Assembly: GCA_013388755.1 (NCBI GenBank)
Contig: JACAEQ010000064.1
Span: forward strand, 1 to 62,063
Direction of reading: 5' to 3'
Length of the DNA stretch: 62,063 nt
Source: Chloroflexota bacterium
Lineage (GTDB): Bacteria > Chloroflexota > Chloroflexia > Chloroflexales > Roseiflexaceae
Part shown: positions 44,701 to 52,744 of the stretch, one piece after another
How the letters are laid out: each line of letters starts with the position of its first letter
How positions within the stretch are numbered: the stretch's first letter is position 1
Made by a program: the position numbers and the translations under genes
Notes under the pieces: model-generated
The model's database searches: none
What the model was told of the DNA's origin: nothing
Seen by the model: the letters and a program-made list of their open reading frames with translations, nothing else

Positions 44701-46065
44701 TCAGTTGCTATGCATCACGGGAAGGACCATCGTAAAGGTGGTGCCGGCGCCGAGGGTTGAATCAACGCGAATACTTCCTCCATGCGCTTCGATGATGGCC
44801 TTCGCGATCGCCAGGCCCAGGCCGGAGTTTGATCCGTCGCCCCGTGTGCGTGCCGGGTCAACGCGGTAGAACCGGTCGAAGACCAGCGGCAGGTCCTCCG
44901 GCGCAATGCCCGTACCTGTGTCGCGCACCTGAAGGACGAGATGCTGTGTTCCTTCAGCAGCTGCCGCCAGTACGATCTCGCCCTGTTTTGTGAAACGCAG
45001 CGCATTCGCCACCAGGTTGTTCAGCACCTGCGCCATGCGGTCCGTATCAACCGGCACCGAGGGAAGCGATTCCGGGGCTTCTACCCGCAATGTCACTCCC
45101 TGCTGTTCCGCCTGCACGACGTGCGCCAGCGCGGCCCGTTCGAGCAGCGCGCGCGGATCGACGGCGCGCCGGTTCAGCGAGAGTGCGCCGGCATCCGCCA
45201 GTGAGAGCAGGCGCAGATCGTCAATCAGGCGCTGTAAATGCTCGACCTCGCCATGCATGATTCGATAGATCGCCGGCGTTCCGGTGATTCGCGCTTCCTG
45301 CAACCCTTCGGTATACCCGCGCAGAATACTGAGCGGCGTGCGTAGATCGTGCGCAAGATCTGCGGTCATCTGGCGGCGCGCCTGGATCGCCCGGCCAAGA
45401 TCGGCGCTCATCTGGTTGAAGGCACGCGCCAGCTCACCGATCTCGTCGTGTGAACGAACGGTCACGCGCTGGTCGAGCCGCCCGCTCGCCAGTGCGCGTG
45501 TTGCGAGCGTCAGTTCGCGGATCGGGCGGGTGAGCGTACGCGCCAGCAAGGTGCCGACGATCAGGGCAGCGATAATGGCGATACCGGCACTGATGGCTGT
45601 TGCCGTGGTTAACCGCTCGAGGAGCGCCGCCTCCGCTGCCCAGCGCGGATCGCCGCGAATAGGAATAATAACCGGACCCGGCACATCAATCAGCGCATAT
45701 CCGACGACCGCGCCATCCACGCGGACCGGATCGGCGCGCGCCAGGGCACTGGCAGGTAAGCTGCGGCCTGGACGGTATGGCCCGCGACCGCGAACAACGG
45801 TTCCGGTTGCATCCGTCAACACCAGGGTGCGGCCGTAGAAATCGAGCGGTGGCGTCTGTTCGAGCATCGCGTCAACGCCCAGCCAGCTGTCGTTCGCTTG
45901 ATAGTATGCACTCAGCGCGTTCAGCAAAGTTGTGCGATCGCGCGTCGAAAGAAAGACGTCGAACTCGGAACGTGTGCGGAGACCGACTGCGAGGGCGACC
46001 AGCAGCGAGCCAATCAGACCGACAAGCAGGAATGCCAGCGTAAGTTTGAGGGTCAACGAGCGCAT
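44701..46065 (-). CDS. Membrane sensor histidine kinase (HAMP-HisKA-HATPase)
   Basis: The 454-residue sensor kinase has transmembrane helix 1 (about 7-28), an extracytoplasmic sensor of about 125 residues (to about 155), helix 2 (LTTATAISAGIAIIAALIVGTLLA), a HAMP domain (TLTRPIRELTLATRALASGRLD), HisKA with His in TADLAHDLRTPLSI, and HATPase motifs NNLVANALRFT, DTGTGIAPEDLPLVFDRFYR, and SGLGLAIAKAIIEAHGG. It is the last gene of a four-gene run, 15 nt after the response regulator, which is its probable partner. The sensor domain has no recognisable ligand motif. Confidence 0.93.
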   Translation of the reverse strand: MRSLTLKLTLAFLLVGLIGSLLVALAVGLRTRSEFDVFLSTRDRTTLLNALSAYYQANDSWLGVDAMLEQTPPLDFYGRTLVLTDATGTVVRGRGPYRPGRSLPASALARADPVRVDGAVVGYALIDVPGPVIIPIRGDPRWAAEAALLERLTTATAISAGIAIIAALIVGTLLARTLTRPIRELTLATRALASGRLDQRVTVRSHDEIGELARAFNQMSADLGRAIQARRQMTADLAHDLRTPLSILRGYTEGLQEARITGTPAIYRIMHGEVEHLQRLIDDLRLLSLADAGALSLNRRAVDPRALLERAALAHVVQAEQQGVTLRVEAPESLPSVPVDTDRMAQVLNNLVANALRFTKQGEIVLAAAAEGTQHLVLQVRDTGTGIAPEDLPLVFDRFYRVDPARTRGDGSNSGLGLAIAKAIIEAHGGSIRVDSTLGAGTTFTMVLPVMHSN

Positions 46066-46080
46066 GGTCGGTGCGCCAAT

Positions 46081-46782
46081 CTATTGCAGCGCCGGTGCGC
46101 GCGGCAGTGCAAAACGGTATCCCATGCCGTAGACGGTTTCGATATATGCCGGGTGGCGCGGATCGGCCTCGATTTTGGCGCGCAAGTTACGGATATGAAC
46201 GTCAATCGTGCGTTCATACCCTTCGAATGCATCGCCACCGGAGACACGATCGAGCAGGTCGAGCCGTGAGAAGACCTGCCCCGGCGCGGCCATCAACGTC
46301 GCCAGGATGGCGAACTCGGACGGGGTCAGGTCAACATAGCGCTCACCCACCTTCACCGTGCGCCCGGTCCGGTCGAGCACAATGTCTGCCGCGCGCAATA
46401 TATCCGGTTCAATCGGCGCTTGCTGGCTACGGCGCAAGACGGCGCGCACACGTGCAATCAGTTCGCGCACATTGAACGGTTTGGTCACATAGTCATCGGC
46501 GCCGAGCTCCAGGCCAAGGATCTTGTCGGTATCCTCAATCTTCGCCGTCAGCACGATCACCGGGGTGCGTGCCTCTCTGGCAAAGGCGCGCAGGAACTCG
46601 TAGCCGCCCATCTCGGGCATCATCAGATCAAGAATGATCAGGTCAGGTTTCTCGACCCGCGCCACGTATAGCGCCCGGCGACCGTCACCGGCTTCGATGA
46701 CGTGAAACCCTTCCTGTTCGAGATAGAGCCGGAGCATGTCACGGAGCGCCGGCTCATCATCAACGACCAGAATCGTGCTCAT
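46081..46782 (-). CDS. OmpR/PhoB-family response regulator
   Basis: The 233-residue DNA-binding regulator has a receiver domain (1-120: ILVVDDEPALRDML, phospho-acceptor Asp in LIILDLMMPEMGG, Thr in PVIVLTA, Lys in DDYVTKPF) and a winged-helix output domain (about 135-228: VDLTPSEFAILATLMAAPGQVFSRLDLLDRV, YERTIDVHIRNLRAKIE, ETVYGMGYRF). It overlaps the upstream small membrane gene by 4 nt and is followed by the cognate kinase. It most likely controls its own operon. Confidence 0.96.
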   Translation of the reverse strand: MSTILVVDDEPALRDMLRLYLEQEGFHVIEAGDGRRALYVARVEKPDLIILDLMMPEMGGYEFLRAFAREARTPVIVLTAKIEDTDKILGLELGADDYVTKPFNVRELIARVRAVLRRSQQAPIEPDILRAADIVLDRTGRTVKVGERYVDLTPSEFAILATLMAAPGQVFSRLDLLDRVSGGDAFEGYERTIDVHIRNLRAKIEADPRHPAYIETVYGMGYRFALPRAPALQ

Positions 46783-47138
46783 GAAGGAGGTTCCGTTTCG
46801 ACCTGTCGTGCCACGGTTCGCTGCCTCAATCCGCGCGTTACCCGCTCCAGCATGACCACCAGTGCAACAATGGCGGCAATGATCGCCAGGTTTTTGCCGA
46901 CCTCGACCAGACCGGCCAGGCTGGCCTGGTGTTCATCACCCCCTGCGCGGTTGCGATGCTCGAACCCGCCTGGTGCAAACCCACCCGGGCGCGCCTCGCC
47001 CGCCTCTATCCGCATACGCCCTGGCCTGGTCTCACCCGGCATCCGGGCATACTCCGTCTGCCGGAAGGCGAACAGTGCGCCGGCAATCACCAGTGCCGCC
47101 GCCAGGATGATGAGTGTGCGTCCGATGATCTTCATCAC
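46779..47138 (-). CDS. Two-helix membrane protein of unknown function in a two-component operon
   Basis: The 119-residue protein has an N-terminal helix (IIGRTLIILAAALVIAGALFAF), a Gly/Pro/Arg-rich polar loop of about 55 residues (MPGETRPGRMRIEAGEARPGGF), and a C-terminal helix (NLAIIAAIVALVVMLERV) followed by a basic tail. It overlaps both neighbours by 4 nt, so its translation is coupled to the upstream His-rich membrane protein and the downstream regulator. I recognise no family; an accessory role in sensing or in the membrane electron-transfer protein is inference. Confidence 0.8.
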   Translation of the reverse strand: MMKIIGRTLIILAAALVIAGALFAFRQTEYARMPGETRPGRMRIEAGEARPGGFAPGGFEHRNRAGGDEHQASLAGLVEVGKNLAIIAAIVALVVMLERVTRGLRQRTVARQVETEPPS

Positions 47139-47668
47139 GGCACCTCCCGTACAGCCCGCGACGTGACCGTCACAGGTTCGGTGATCGACGCAGGGCGGCG
47201 CGTCGAGATCCGCAGCAGACGGCGGGTGGAATGCACGATCCAGCGCCAGTGCAGCGCCACGTGGAATCCGATCAGAAGAACGGCAGCATCAGACGCTAGC
47301 CGGTGCACCTGCGACCAGATATGATCATGCGGCAATTGCATGCCGAGCAATGGTAAGGCTGCTTCGGAGATCATCAGGCCGGTGGCGATAATGATCGTCA
47401 TCGCAATGAACAACAGCGTGTTCAACACATAGTTCACACGTGCCGTCCACGTCACTTTGCCGAAGAACCGCCGCGCTACTTCGATGATCCACTGCCAGTG
47501 CAGCAGCAGATGGGTCATGATGGCCACACCGAAGGCGATGCCGAGCCATTCGTGGATCGCGATTCCGGTAAGACGCGGGGCCGTCGCCGCCAGGAATGCA
47601 CCGAAGATGGCGCTGTCAAGCGCCAGGTTGATGGTTGTGCGTTGCTGTGCCCCTGCTCCTCGTGCCAT
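47135..47668 (-). CDS. DUF4405-like four-helix His-rich membrane protein
   Basis: First gene of the operon, 177 residues. Four hydrophobic helices carry regularly placed His: AIHEWLGIAFG, MTHLLLHWQWIIEVARRFFG, QVHRLASDAAVLLIGFHVALHWRW. This matches the DUF4405/cytochrome-b-like pattern in which intramembrane His ligate haem b and link to electron transfer. Haem binding is inference from spacing. It overlaps the next gene by 4 nt; downstream come a small membrane protein, regulator and kinase, suggesting that the membrane redox protein and the two-component system work together. The gap 47669-47937 shows only GC stem-loops. Confidence 0.85.
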   Translation of the reverse strand: MARGAGAQQRTTINLALDSAIFGAFLAATAPRLTGIAIHEWLGIAFGVAIMTHLLLHWQWIIEVARRFFGKVTWTARVNYVLNTLLFIAMTIIIATGLMISEAALPLLGMQLPHDHIWSQVHRLASDAAVLLIGFHVALHWRWIVHSTRRLLRISTRRPASITEPVTVTSRAVREVP

Positions 47669-47937
47669 GATTATACCTCCGCGAGTGTTTCCAGAGAGCC
47701 GGTTTCACACTTCGCGAGTATCGTAGCCGGCACGTCTTCAGAGATTGTTAAGAAGTCCTGCGGAGAATATGAGGAACGAACGTTGTGGTGACGTTTCGCA
47801 TGCTGTGCTGAGGAAGACTTTCTGACAGGCAGGGCGCGGATCATAACGATGGCGCAAAAAAGCGGCGGCCAGCGGCTACGCTGCCGCCATCCGCCGCCAC
47901 ACACCCTTCCTTCGCTGCGTACGGAGCGACGACCGCC

Positions 47938-48486
47938 CTATGGCTCGCGGATCGCCGCCGTGACGGGGACCTCGCCGGCCTTTTCGAACTGCAAGGTTAG
48001 CTGCACATTCTCACCGGCCTTCATGTCGCGCGTCAGGCCAATCAGCATCACGTGGTAGCCGCCCGGCTTTAACGTGACTTCGCCGCCGGCCGGGATCTCG
48101 ATGCCGCCCTCGACCGGGCGCATCTGCATCATACCATTCTCCTGAACGACCGTATGAATCTCAACCGTCTTCGCAACATCGCTGCGCGCCGCAACCAGCC
48201 GGTCAGCAGCGGTGCCAGTGTTGCGAATAACCATGTATGCCGCGCTATTTGCGCCACCCATCTCCATGCCGCTGTGCCCCATACTGCCTTCCGGCGCCTT
48301 TGTCGGCGATTCCATGCCACCCATGGCGCCACCTTCCATCATCATCGCACGCGCCCACGGATCGCTGATCTGAATCGTCGCACCGCTTGCACCGCCGGAA
48401 CCCGCGGGGGGCGCTGGCGATGCCGTGCTGCATGCCGCCAGCGCAATGGCGCCCAGCAACAGGGTGATATATCGGTACAGGTTCAT
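47938..48486 (-). CDS. PCuAC-type periplasmic copper chaperone lipoprotein with Met-rich insertion
   Basis: Copper(I) chaperone of the PCuAC/DUF461 family, thought to deliver copper to cytochrome c oxidase. Start 48486 (MNLYRYITLLLG; AAGGGAG upstream) gives 182 residues with lipobox LAAC (Cys19). The core motif is present (VEIHTVVQENGMMQMRPV and GGYHVMLIGLT). Between DPWARA and SAAYMVIRN lie about 31 residues (48-78) with eight Met and one His (AMMMEGGAMGGME, GSMGHSGMEMGG), an extra potential Cu-binding loop not found in short family members. No oxidase genes are adjacent. Confidence 0.92.
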   Translation of the reverse strand: MNLYRYITLLLGAIALAACSTASPAPPAGSGGASGATIQISDPWARAMMMEGGAMGGMESPTKAPEGSMGHSGMEMGGANSAAYMVIRNTGTAADRLVAARSDVAKTVEIHTVVQENGMMQMRPVEGGIEIPAGGEVTLKPGGYHVMLIGLTRDMKAGENVQLTLQFEKAGEVPVTAAIREP

Positions 48487-48716
48487 TGGTGTGTCTCCCT
48501 TCTTCAGTAATGACTTGAACACGACATAATATGCCGGCCAGACGATTACGGCACATACGCTGATCTGGTGGACGGGACATCGCGTACCGCCATGGCGAGA
48601 GCGTAGGAAGCGATTAACCGGGATAATGGCGTCGAGTCGGCGGTCGTTCCGGCCTTACATTCCTGCCGCCCGGCACCCTGGTGATTGCGCGATGAGGTTC
48701 GCCACACGCCACACCC

Positions 48717-49085
48717 TTATGGCATCCGGCTGTGGTCCTGCTTCGGCGGCGGCGCAGGTGGAGGAGGAACGTCACGACCATGGATGATGCAGGCTGCCGC
48801 TTTCAGGAGCATAAGCGGTAACAAGACGATCACCAGAGAGGAGAGTGCAAGCGTGCCTTCGTAGAATGCGCGCGGTGCAGCGGGCAACGTCCCGATCGTG
48901 CCCGGGTCTGTCGGAGCCTGCAACACCACGCCGAGGTGGCACACGAACCTGTTCGCGGCGCGATGCGGCGCAGGCGGCTGCGCGACGACGGCGCAATGCA
49001 CCATGCAGATCAAGGGATTGAGGAAGCCCAGCGTTACTGCCAGAAGGACGATGATACTGGTGTGCAACGGCAGTTCCGGCAGCAT
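48717..49085 (-). CDS. Two-helix membrane protein with Cys/His residues, unknown function
   Basis: From ATG 49085 the 122-residue product has a helix (TSIIVLLAVTLGFLNPLICMVHCAVV), a loop with Pro, His and Cys (PPAPHRAANRFVCHLG), a second helix (GTLALSSLVIVLLPLMLLKAAACIIHG), and a Pro-rich tail (VPPPPAPPPKQDHS). A GTG at 49136 would add 17 residues. The Cys-His pairs (CMVHC, CHLG, CIIHG) next to a copper chaperone gene hint at metal handling, but this is weak. I recognise no family. Confidence 0.6.
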   Translation of the reverse strand: MLPELPLHTSIIVLLAVTLGFLNPLICMVHCAVVAQPPAPHRAANRFVCHLGVVLQAPTDPGTIGTLPAAPRAFYEGTLALSSLVIVLLPLMLLKAAACIIHGRDVPPPPAPPPKQDHSRMP

Positions 49086-49253
49086 CCGGTGTATGCGCGG
49101 GTTCCCTGGGATCGATACCGCTGCTTCCAATGGCACACTTCAACAAGATGATCTCCAGTGATTGTGCAGTATACCACAATGTACGGCGGTCAGGTTGACT
49201 ACGCTTTCCAGCACGCTGGTGTGATAACCGTCGCGAGATCCGCTGCATCCGGT

Positions 49254-49407
49254 CGTCCGAAACGAAGATTTCGGCATACAGGCCGGAGGTGTGCAACAAT
49301 TCCTGGTGTAAGCCGCGTGCCACGATCCTGCCGCGTTCCAGCACCAGGATCAGGTCCGCCTCGCGCAGTGTGCTCAGCCATTGTGCGATCACGAATGACC
49401 GAGAAGG
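49254..49407 (-). pseudogene. Remnant of an ABC exporter ATPase C-terminus
   Basis: About 51 residues match the segment after Walker B in ABC exporters: IAQWLSTLREADLILVLERG (H-loop His replaced by Gln), then RIVARGLHQELLHTSGLYAEIF. Nothing of the Walker A, signature or membrane domain is nearby. The frame continues into unrelated sequence antisense-offset to the gene at 48717. Confidence 0.75.
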
Positions 49408-49479
49408 GGCGGTGGGCCACAACGGCGTAGCTGTCGCCGCAACCCACCGCTCCCGATCACCGTTTCCTGTGTCCGCGGA

Positions 49480-52206
49480 TCAGAGTGCCGCGAGGTCGGC
49501 GGCAATCGCGGCCAGGCGATCCGGTGTCAACCGGTCGGGCGCGAAACCGGCCATCTGCGCCAGCGTCAGGCCCATCATCACGCCAAATCCCGCCTGCGCC
49601 GCAAATCCCGGCAGGTGGCGCTCGATCACCGCGCGCGCGCCGGCATGCTCCAGCAGATCCTTCACCAGCATATCAATACCCGGGACGGCCGGCGGCTTCT
49701 CCGGCCCGCCAAAGATGGCCGTTTCCGCCAGGCGGAACTCCGCCCGTGCCCGGATGTCTTGCGATGAGCTCCCCACCAGCACCTCGAATGCGCCGGCCTC
49801 GGCAACCCACGCATGGTTGAGATCGTCCCAGTATGCCAGCGCTTCTCGATCGAGCGTGAGCGTGACGCTCCTGGTCTCGCCCGGCGTCAGCGCCACCTTC
49901 GAGAATCCTTTCAGTTCCTTCTCGGGACGAGCGACCCGCGCGGCACAATCGCGCACATAGAGCTGTACAACTTCCTGGCCTGCCATGCGCCCGGTATTGG
50001 TGATATCAATACTGATCGTGAGTACCTCGTCGGGCGCCATCACGTCGGTGCTTAACCGCAGGTTGTCGTAACTGAAGCTGGTATACGAGAGGCCATGGCC
50101 GAACGGAAACAGCGGCGCGACATTCTTCTTTTCATAGTATCGGTAACCAACAAAGATTCGTTCGCCATAATACACCCGGCCATTCTCGCCAGGGTAGTTG
50201 ATATACGTCGGGTTATCCTCCAGGCGGAGCGGGAAGGTTTGCGGCAGTTTACCCGACGGATTCGCGAGGCCGAACAACACGTCGGCAATGGCGTTGCCGC
50301 ATTCCTGGCCAGGATACCAGGCCTGCAACACGCCGGCAACCTTACCCAGCCACGGCATCGTAACCGGCGAGCCGGTCTGGAGCACGACGATCGTGCGTGG
50401 GTTGGCGGCTGCGACCTGCTCAACCAGCTCAACCTGCCTGCCGACAAGTTCCATGTCGGGCCGGTCATACCCTTCGCTCTCCCAGTCCGCATTCAAGCCG
50501 ACAAAGACCAGCGCGACGTCGGAGCGTGCTGCCAGCGCGGCTGCGCGCTCAATGGCGTCGTTGGCGACCGGCGGCATATATCCCAGGCGCACGCCAGCCA
50601 GCATGGTCGCGCCCTGGCTGCTATACTCCAGGCGCAGATCGTACGTCGTACCTGCTTCCAGGTTCACCTGCGCGATCACCTCGGTGCTACCGGAGCCAAA
50701 GTAGGTATCGCCGCGAGTCTGGCTGCTCCAGGTGTCAATCACCAGCGTATTATTCACGAACAGGCGGCTCAAGCCGGCGCTCGCCAGGCTGAAGCTGTGC
50801 GCGCCACCCTCGTGGGGCGTAAAGTGAGCCGCGAGCCGCGCCGAGAATGCGCGCGGATCCACGCCGGGCGCGACCTCGCCCAGCCACATCTGTTCGCTAC
50901 TGCCGGCAATCGCCTGGTGCACCGGATCACCTGTCAGGTCAGGGCTATTGTAGTAGGTGACGGCGAACCCCTGCCCGTTGCTGCCGGGAGGGGTCACCAG
51001 GCGTTGATCGAGCCGTGGCAACTGGCGATGATTGCTACAGCCAATCTCGTAGCCGAGGTTCACCCGGTCGCCAACCCGTGCTGCAATGCCGTCATAGGGG
51101 GTAATCGCATAATGGGCGCTAACCTGGGCGCTACCACCGCCCATGATCTGCGCCGTCTTCGCATTCGGGCCGATGATTGCGATGGATTGCAGGGTCGTAA
51201 GGTCGAGCGGTAGCGCATTGCCATCATTCTTGAGCAGCACCATGCCCTCGGCGGCGGCACGGCGCAATAACGCGCGGTGCTCTGGCCGGTCAATCGCCTG
51301 TTCGGCTCGCAACTCAGGGTGCTCGAATGCGCCAGTGCGCGCGATCGTGCGCAACATCCGGCGCACGGCTTCGTCGATCGCGTCTATCGGAACCCTGCCT
51401 GTTTCGACGGCGGCGATCAGTTGCTCCCCGCGCCAGCGAGGCGGCCCGGGCATCTCAAGATCCAGGCCGTTCGTCGCTGCATCTACGACGCTCTTCGTGC
51501 CGAACCAGTCCGACATGACGATCCCGTCGAACCCCCATTCACGCTTGAGAATATCCAGCAGCAACATCGCATGCTCGCCGGCGTACACGCCATTGACCCT
51601 GTTGTACGATGCCATGACTGCCCAGCTTTTTGCTTCCTGTACGGCGGCGCGGAAGGGTGGCAGATATATCTCGCGGAGCGTGCGTTCGTCAACCTCGGAA
51701 CTGATCGTGTTGCGTTCGAACTCTGAATCGTTGCAGACGAAATGCTTGACCGTGGCGCCGACGCCGCGCCGCTGCAGGCCCGTGATATACGCGACGGCCA
51801 TGCGTGCCGAGAGGTAGGGATCCTCGGAGTAACACTCAAAGTTGCGCCCGTTCAGTGGCGAGCGGTGAATGTTTACCGTCGGCGCAAGGAGCAGGTGTGC
51901 CCCTTTCGACTGCGTCTCTTCAGCCAGCGCTTCGCCCACTTCCTCCAGCACGCCGGTGTTCCAGGTGGCAGCCAGGGCTATGCCAACCGGAAAACAGGCC
52001 GATGTCACGGCTCCACCAACGAAGCCACCAGCGCCACGCGCCCCGTTTGGCCCGTCAGACACCTTGATTGCGGGGATGCCGAGCCGCTCCACCGGCGTCG
52101 TCGTCCACATGCTGTTGCCGGCAAGCAGCGAAACCTTCTCCGCCAGTGTCATCTGTAGTAGTAGCGCTTCGATGCGCTCCTCTGCGTCAGTGCGTTCCCC
52201 GATCAT
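49480..52206 (-). CDS. GH3 beta-glucosidase with PA14 domain
   Basis: Retaining exo-beta-glucosidase, 908 residues from ATG 52206 (AAGGAG 8 nt upstream). The GH3 N-terminal barrel (about 1-310) has VSDGPNGARG, KHFVCNDSEFERN and the nucleophile Asp in GIVMSDWFG (about 232). The second GH3 domain is split by a PA14 domain (about 410-545: FAVTYYNSPDLTG, LFVNNTLVIDTW) as in BglB-like enzymes and resumes with SDVALVFVGLNADWESEGYDR. A fibronectin III-like domain follows (TNTGRMAGQEVVQLYV, KELKGFSKVAL). There is no signal peptide, so it is probably cytoplasmic. A palindromic operator overlaps its transcription start. Confidence 0.96.
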   Translation of the reverse strand: MIGERTDAEERIEALLLQMTLAEKVSLLAGNSMWTTTPVERLGIPAIKVSDGPNGARGAGGFVGGAVTSACFPVGIALAATWNTGVLEEVGEALAEETQSKGAHLLLAPTVNIHRSPLNGRNFECYSEDPYLSARMAVAYITGLQRRGVGATVKHFVCNDSEFERNTISSEVDERTLREIYLPPFRAAVQEAKSWAVMASYNRVNGVYAGEHAMLLLDILKREWGFDGIVMSDWFGTKSVVDAATNGLDLEMPGPPRWRGEQLIAAVETGRVPIDAIDEAVRRMLRTIARTGAFEHPELRAEQAIDRPEHRALLRRAAAEGMVLLKNDGNALPLDLTTLQSIAIIGPNAKTAQIMGGGSAQVSAHYAITPYDGIAARVGDRVNLGYEIGCSNHRQLPRLDQRLVTPPGSNGQGFAVTYYNSPDLTGDPVHQAIAGSSEQMWLGEVAPGVDPRAFSARLAAHFTPHEGGAHSFSLASAGLSRLFVNNTLVIDTWSSQTRGDTYFGSGSTEVIAQVNLEAGTTYDLRLEYSSQGATMLAGVRLGYMPPVANDAIERAAALAARSDVALVFVGLNADWESEGYDRPDMELVGRQVELVEQVAAANPRTIVVLQTGSPVTMPWLGKVAGVLQAWYPGQECGNAIADVLFGLANPSGKLPQTFPLRLEDNPTYINYPGENGRVYYGERIFVGYRYYEKKNVAPLFPFGHGLSYTSFSYDNLRLSTDVMAPDEVLTISIDITNTGRMAGQEVVQLYVRDCAARVARPEKELKGFSKVALTPGETRSVTLTLDREALAYWDDLNHAWVAEAGAFEVLVGSSSQDIRARAEFRLAETAIFGGPEKPPAVPGIDMLVKDLLEHAGARAVIERHLPGFAAQAGFGVMMGLTLAQMAGFAPDRLTPDRLAAIAADLAAL

Positions 52207-52271
52207 GATCCTTGCTCCTTTGTCGCTGTTCGCGCCGTTCCCGGAAGCACAGGCGTCTCGTCCTGTAAAAC

Positions 52272-52283
52272 GGACAATTGTCC
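52272..52283. promoter_or_regulatory. Palindromic operator GGACAATTGTCC before the GH3 gene
   Basis: A perfect 12-nt palindrome begins 10 nt after the -10 box, covering the predicted start of transcription. The size and location suit a LacI-, GntR- or ROK-type sugar repressor; no regulator gene is adjacent. Confidence 0.5.
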
Positions 52284-52292
52284 ATATCAAAG

Positions 52293-52321
52293 AGTATAGC
52301 CAGTCGGCCTTTCTCTGTCAA
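52293..52321 (-). promoter_or_regulatory. GH3 gene promoter
   Basis: On the minus strand perfect -35 TTGACA (52316-52321), 17-nt spacer, -10 TATACT (52293-52298). Confidence 0.85.
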
Positions 52322-52338
52322 GGAGGGTCGCAGAGCCG

Positions 52339-52726
52339 GGCCGGTCGCGTCTCATATGATTCTCTACATTTTCACATACAAAACAAACAATCCCTTCGTA
52401 TACTCTTATGGACACGACGTACACGTGGTTCACGCCGCGGGGTGGTCTGGAGGGTGTCGTTTCGGTGGTGGGGCGTCTCTCGCGTAGCGCGCTGCAGCCC
52501 GGTTGCGCCGCCGAATGCACGACGTGCGGCCCACCGCGTGTGTCATGTCATTTCGGGGGCATCCCCCGAACTCCCGATCGTGACGAGTTGTGGCACGCAC
52601 GTGCGGGCGCATGAACGACTGCATGCGGTCCTTGCGAGGAGCGTCAGCGATGCAGCAATCTCGGCGTTTGATACGGAGATTGCTTTGGTCGCACTGACGC
52701 CAAACCATACGTTTTCGGATAGGCAC
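52339..52726. repeat. Composite of dispersed repeats between GH3 and YceI genes
   Basis: 52339-52455 shares blocks with 20533-20595 (GCCGGTCGC, TCTCATATG, CACGACGTAC, GGGTGGTCTGGAGGG); about 52515-52600 shares GCATCCCCCG and CCCGATCGTGA with 31290-31400; 52618-52726 resembles the MITE interior and ends TTCGGATAGGCAC. No gene is supported in this stretch. Confidence 0.6.
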
Positions 52727-52744
52727 AAAGGAGATACTGCGTTC

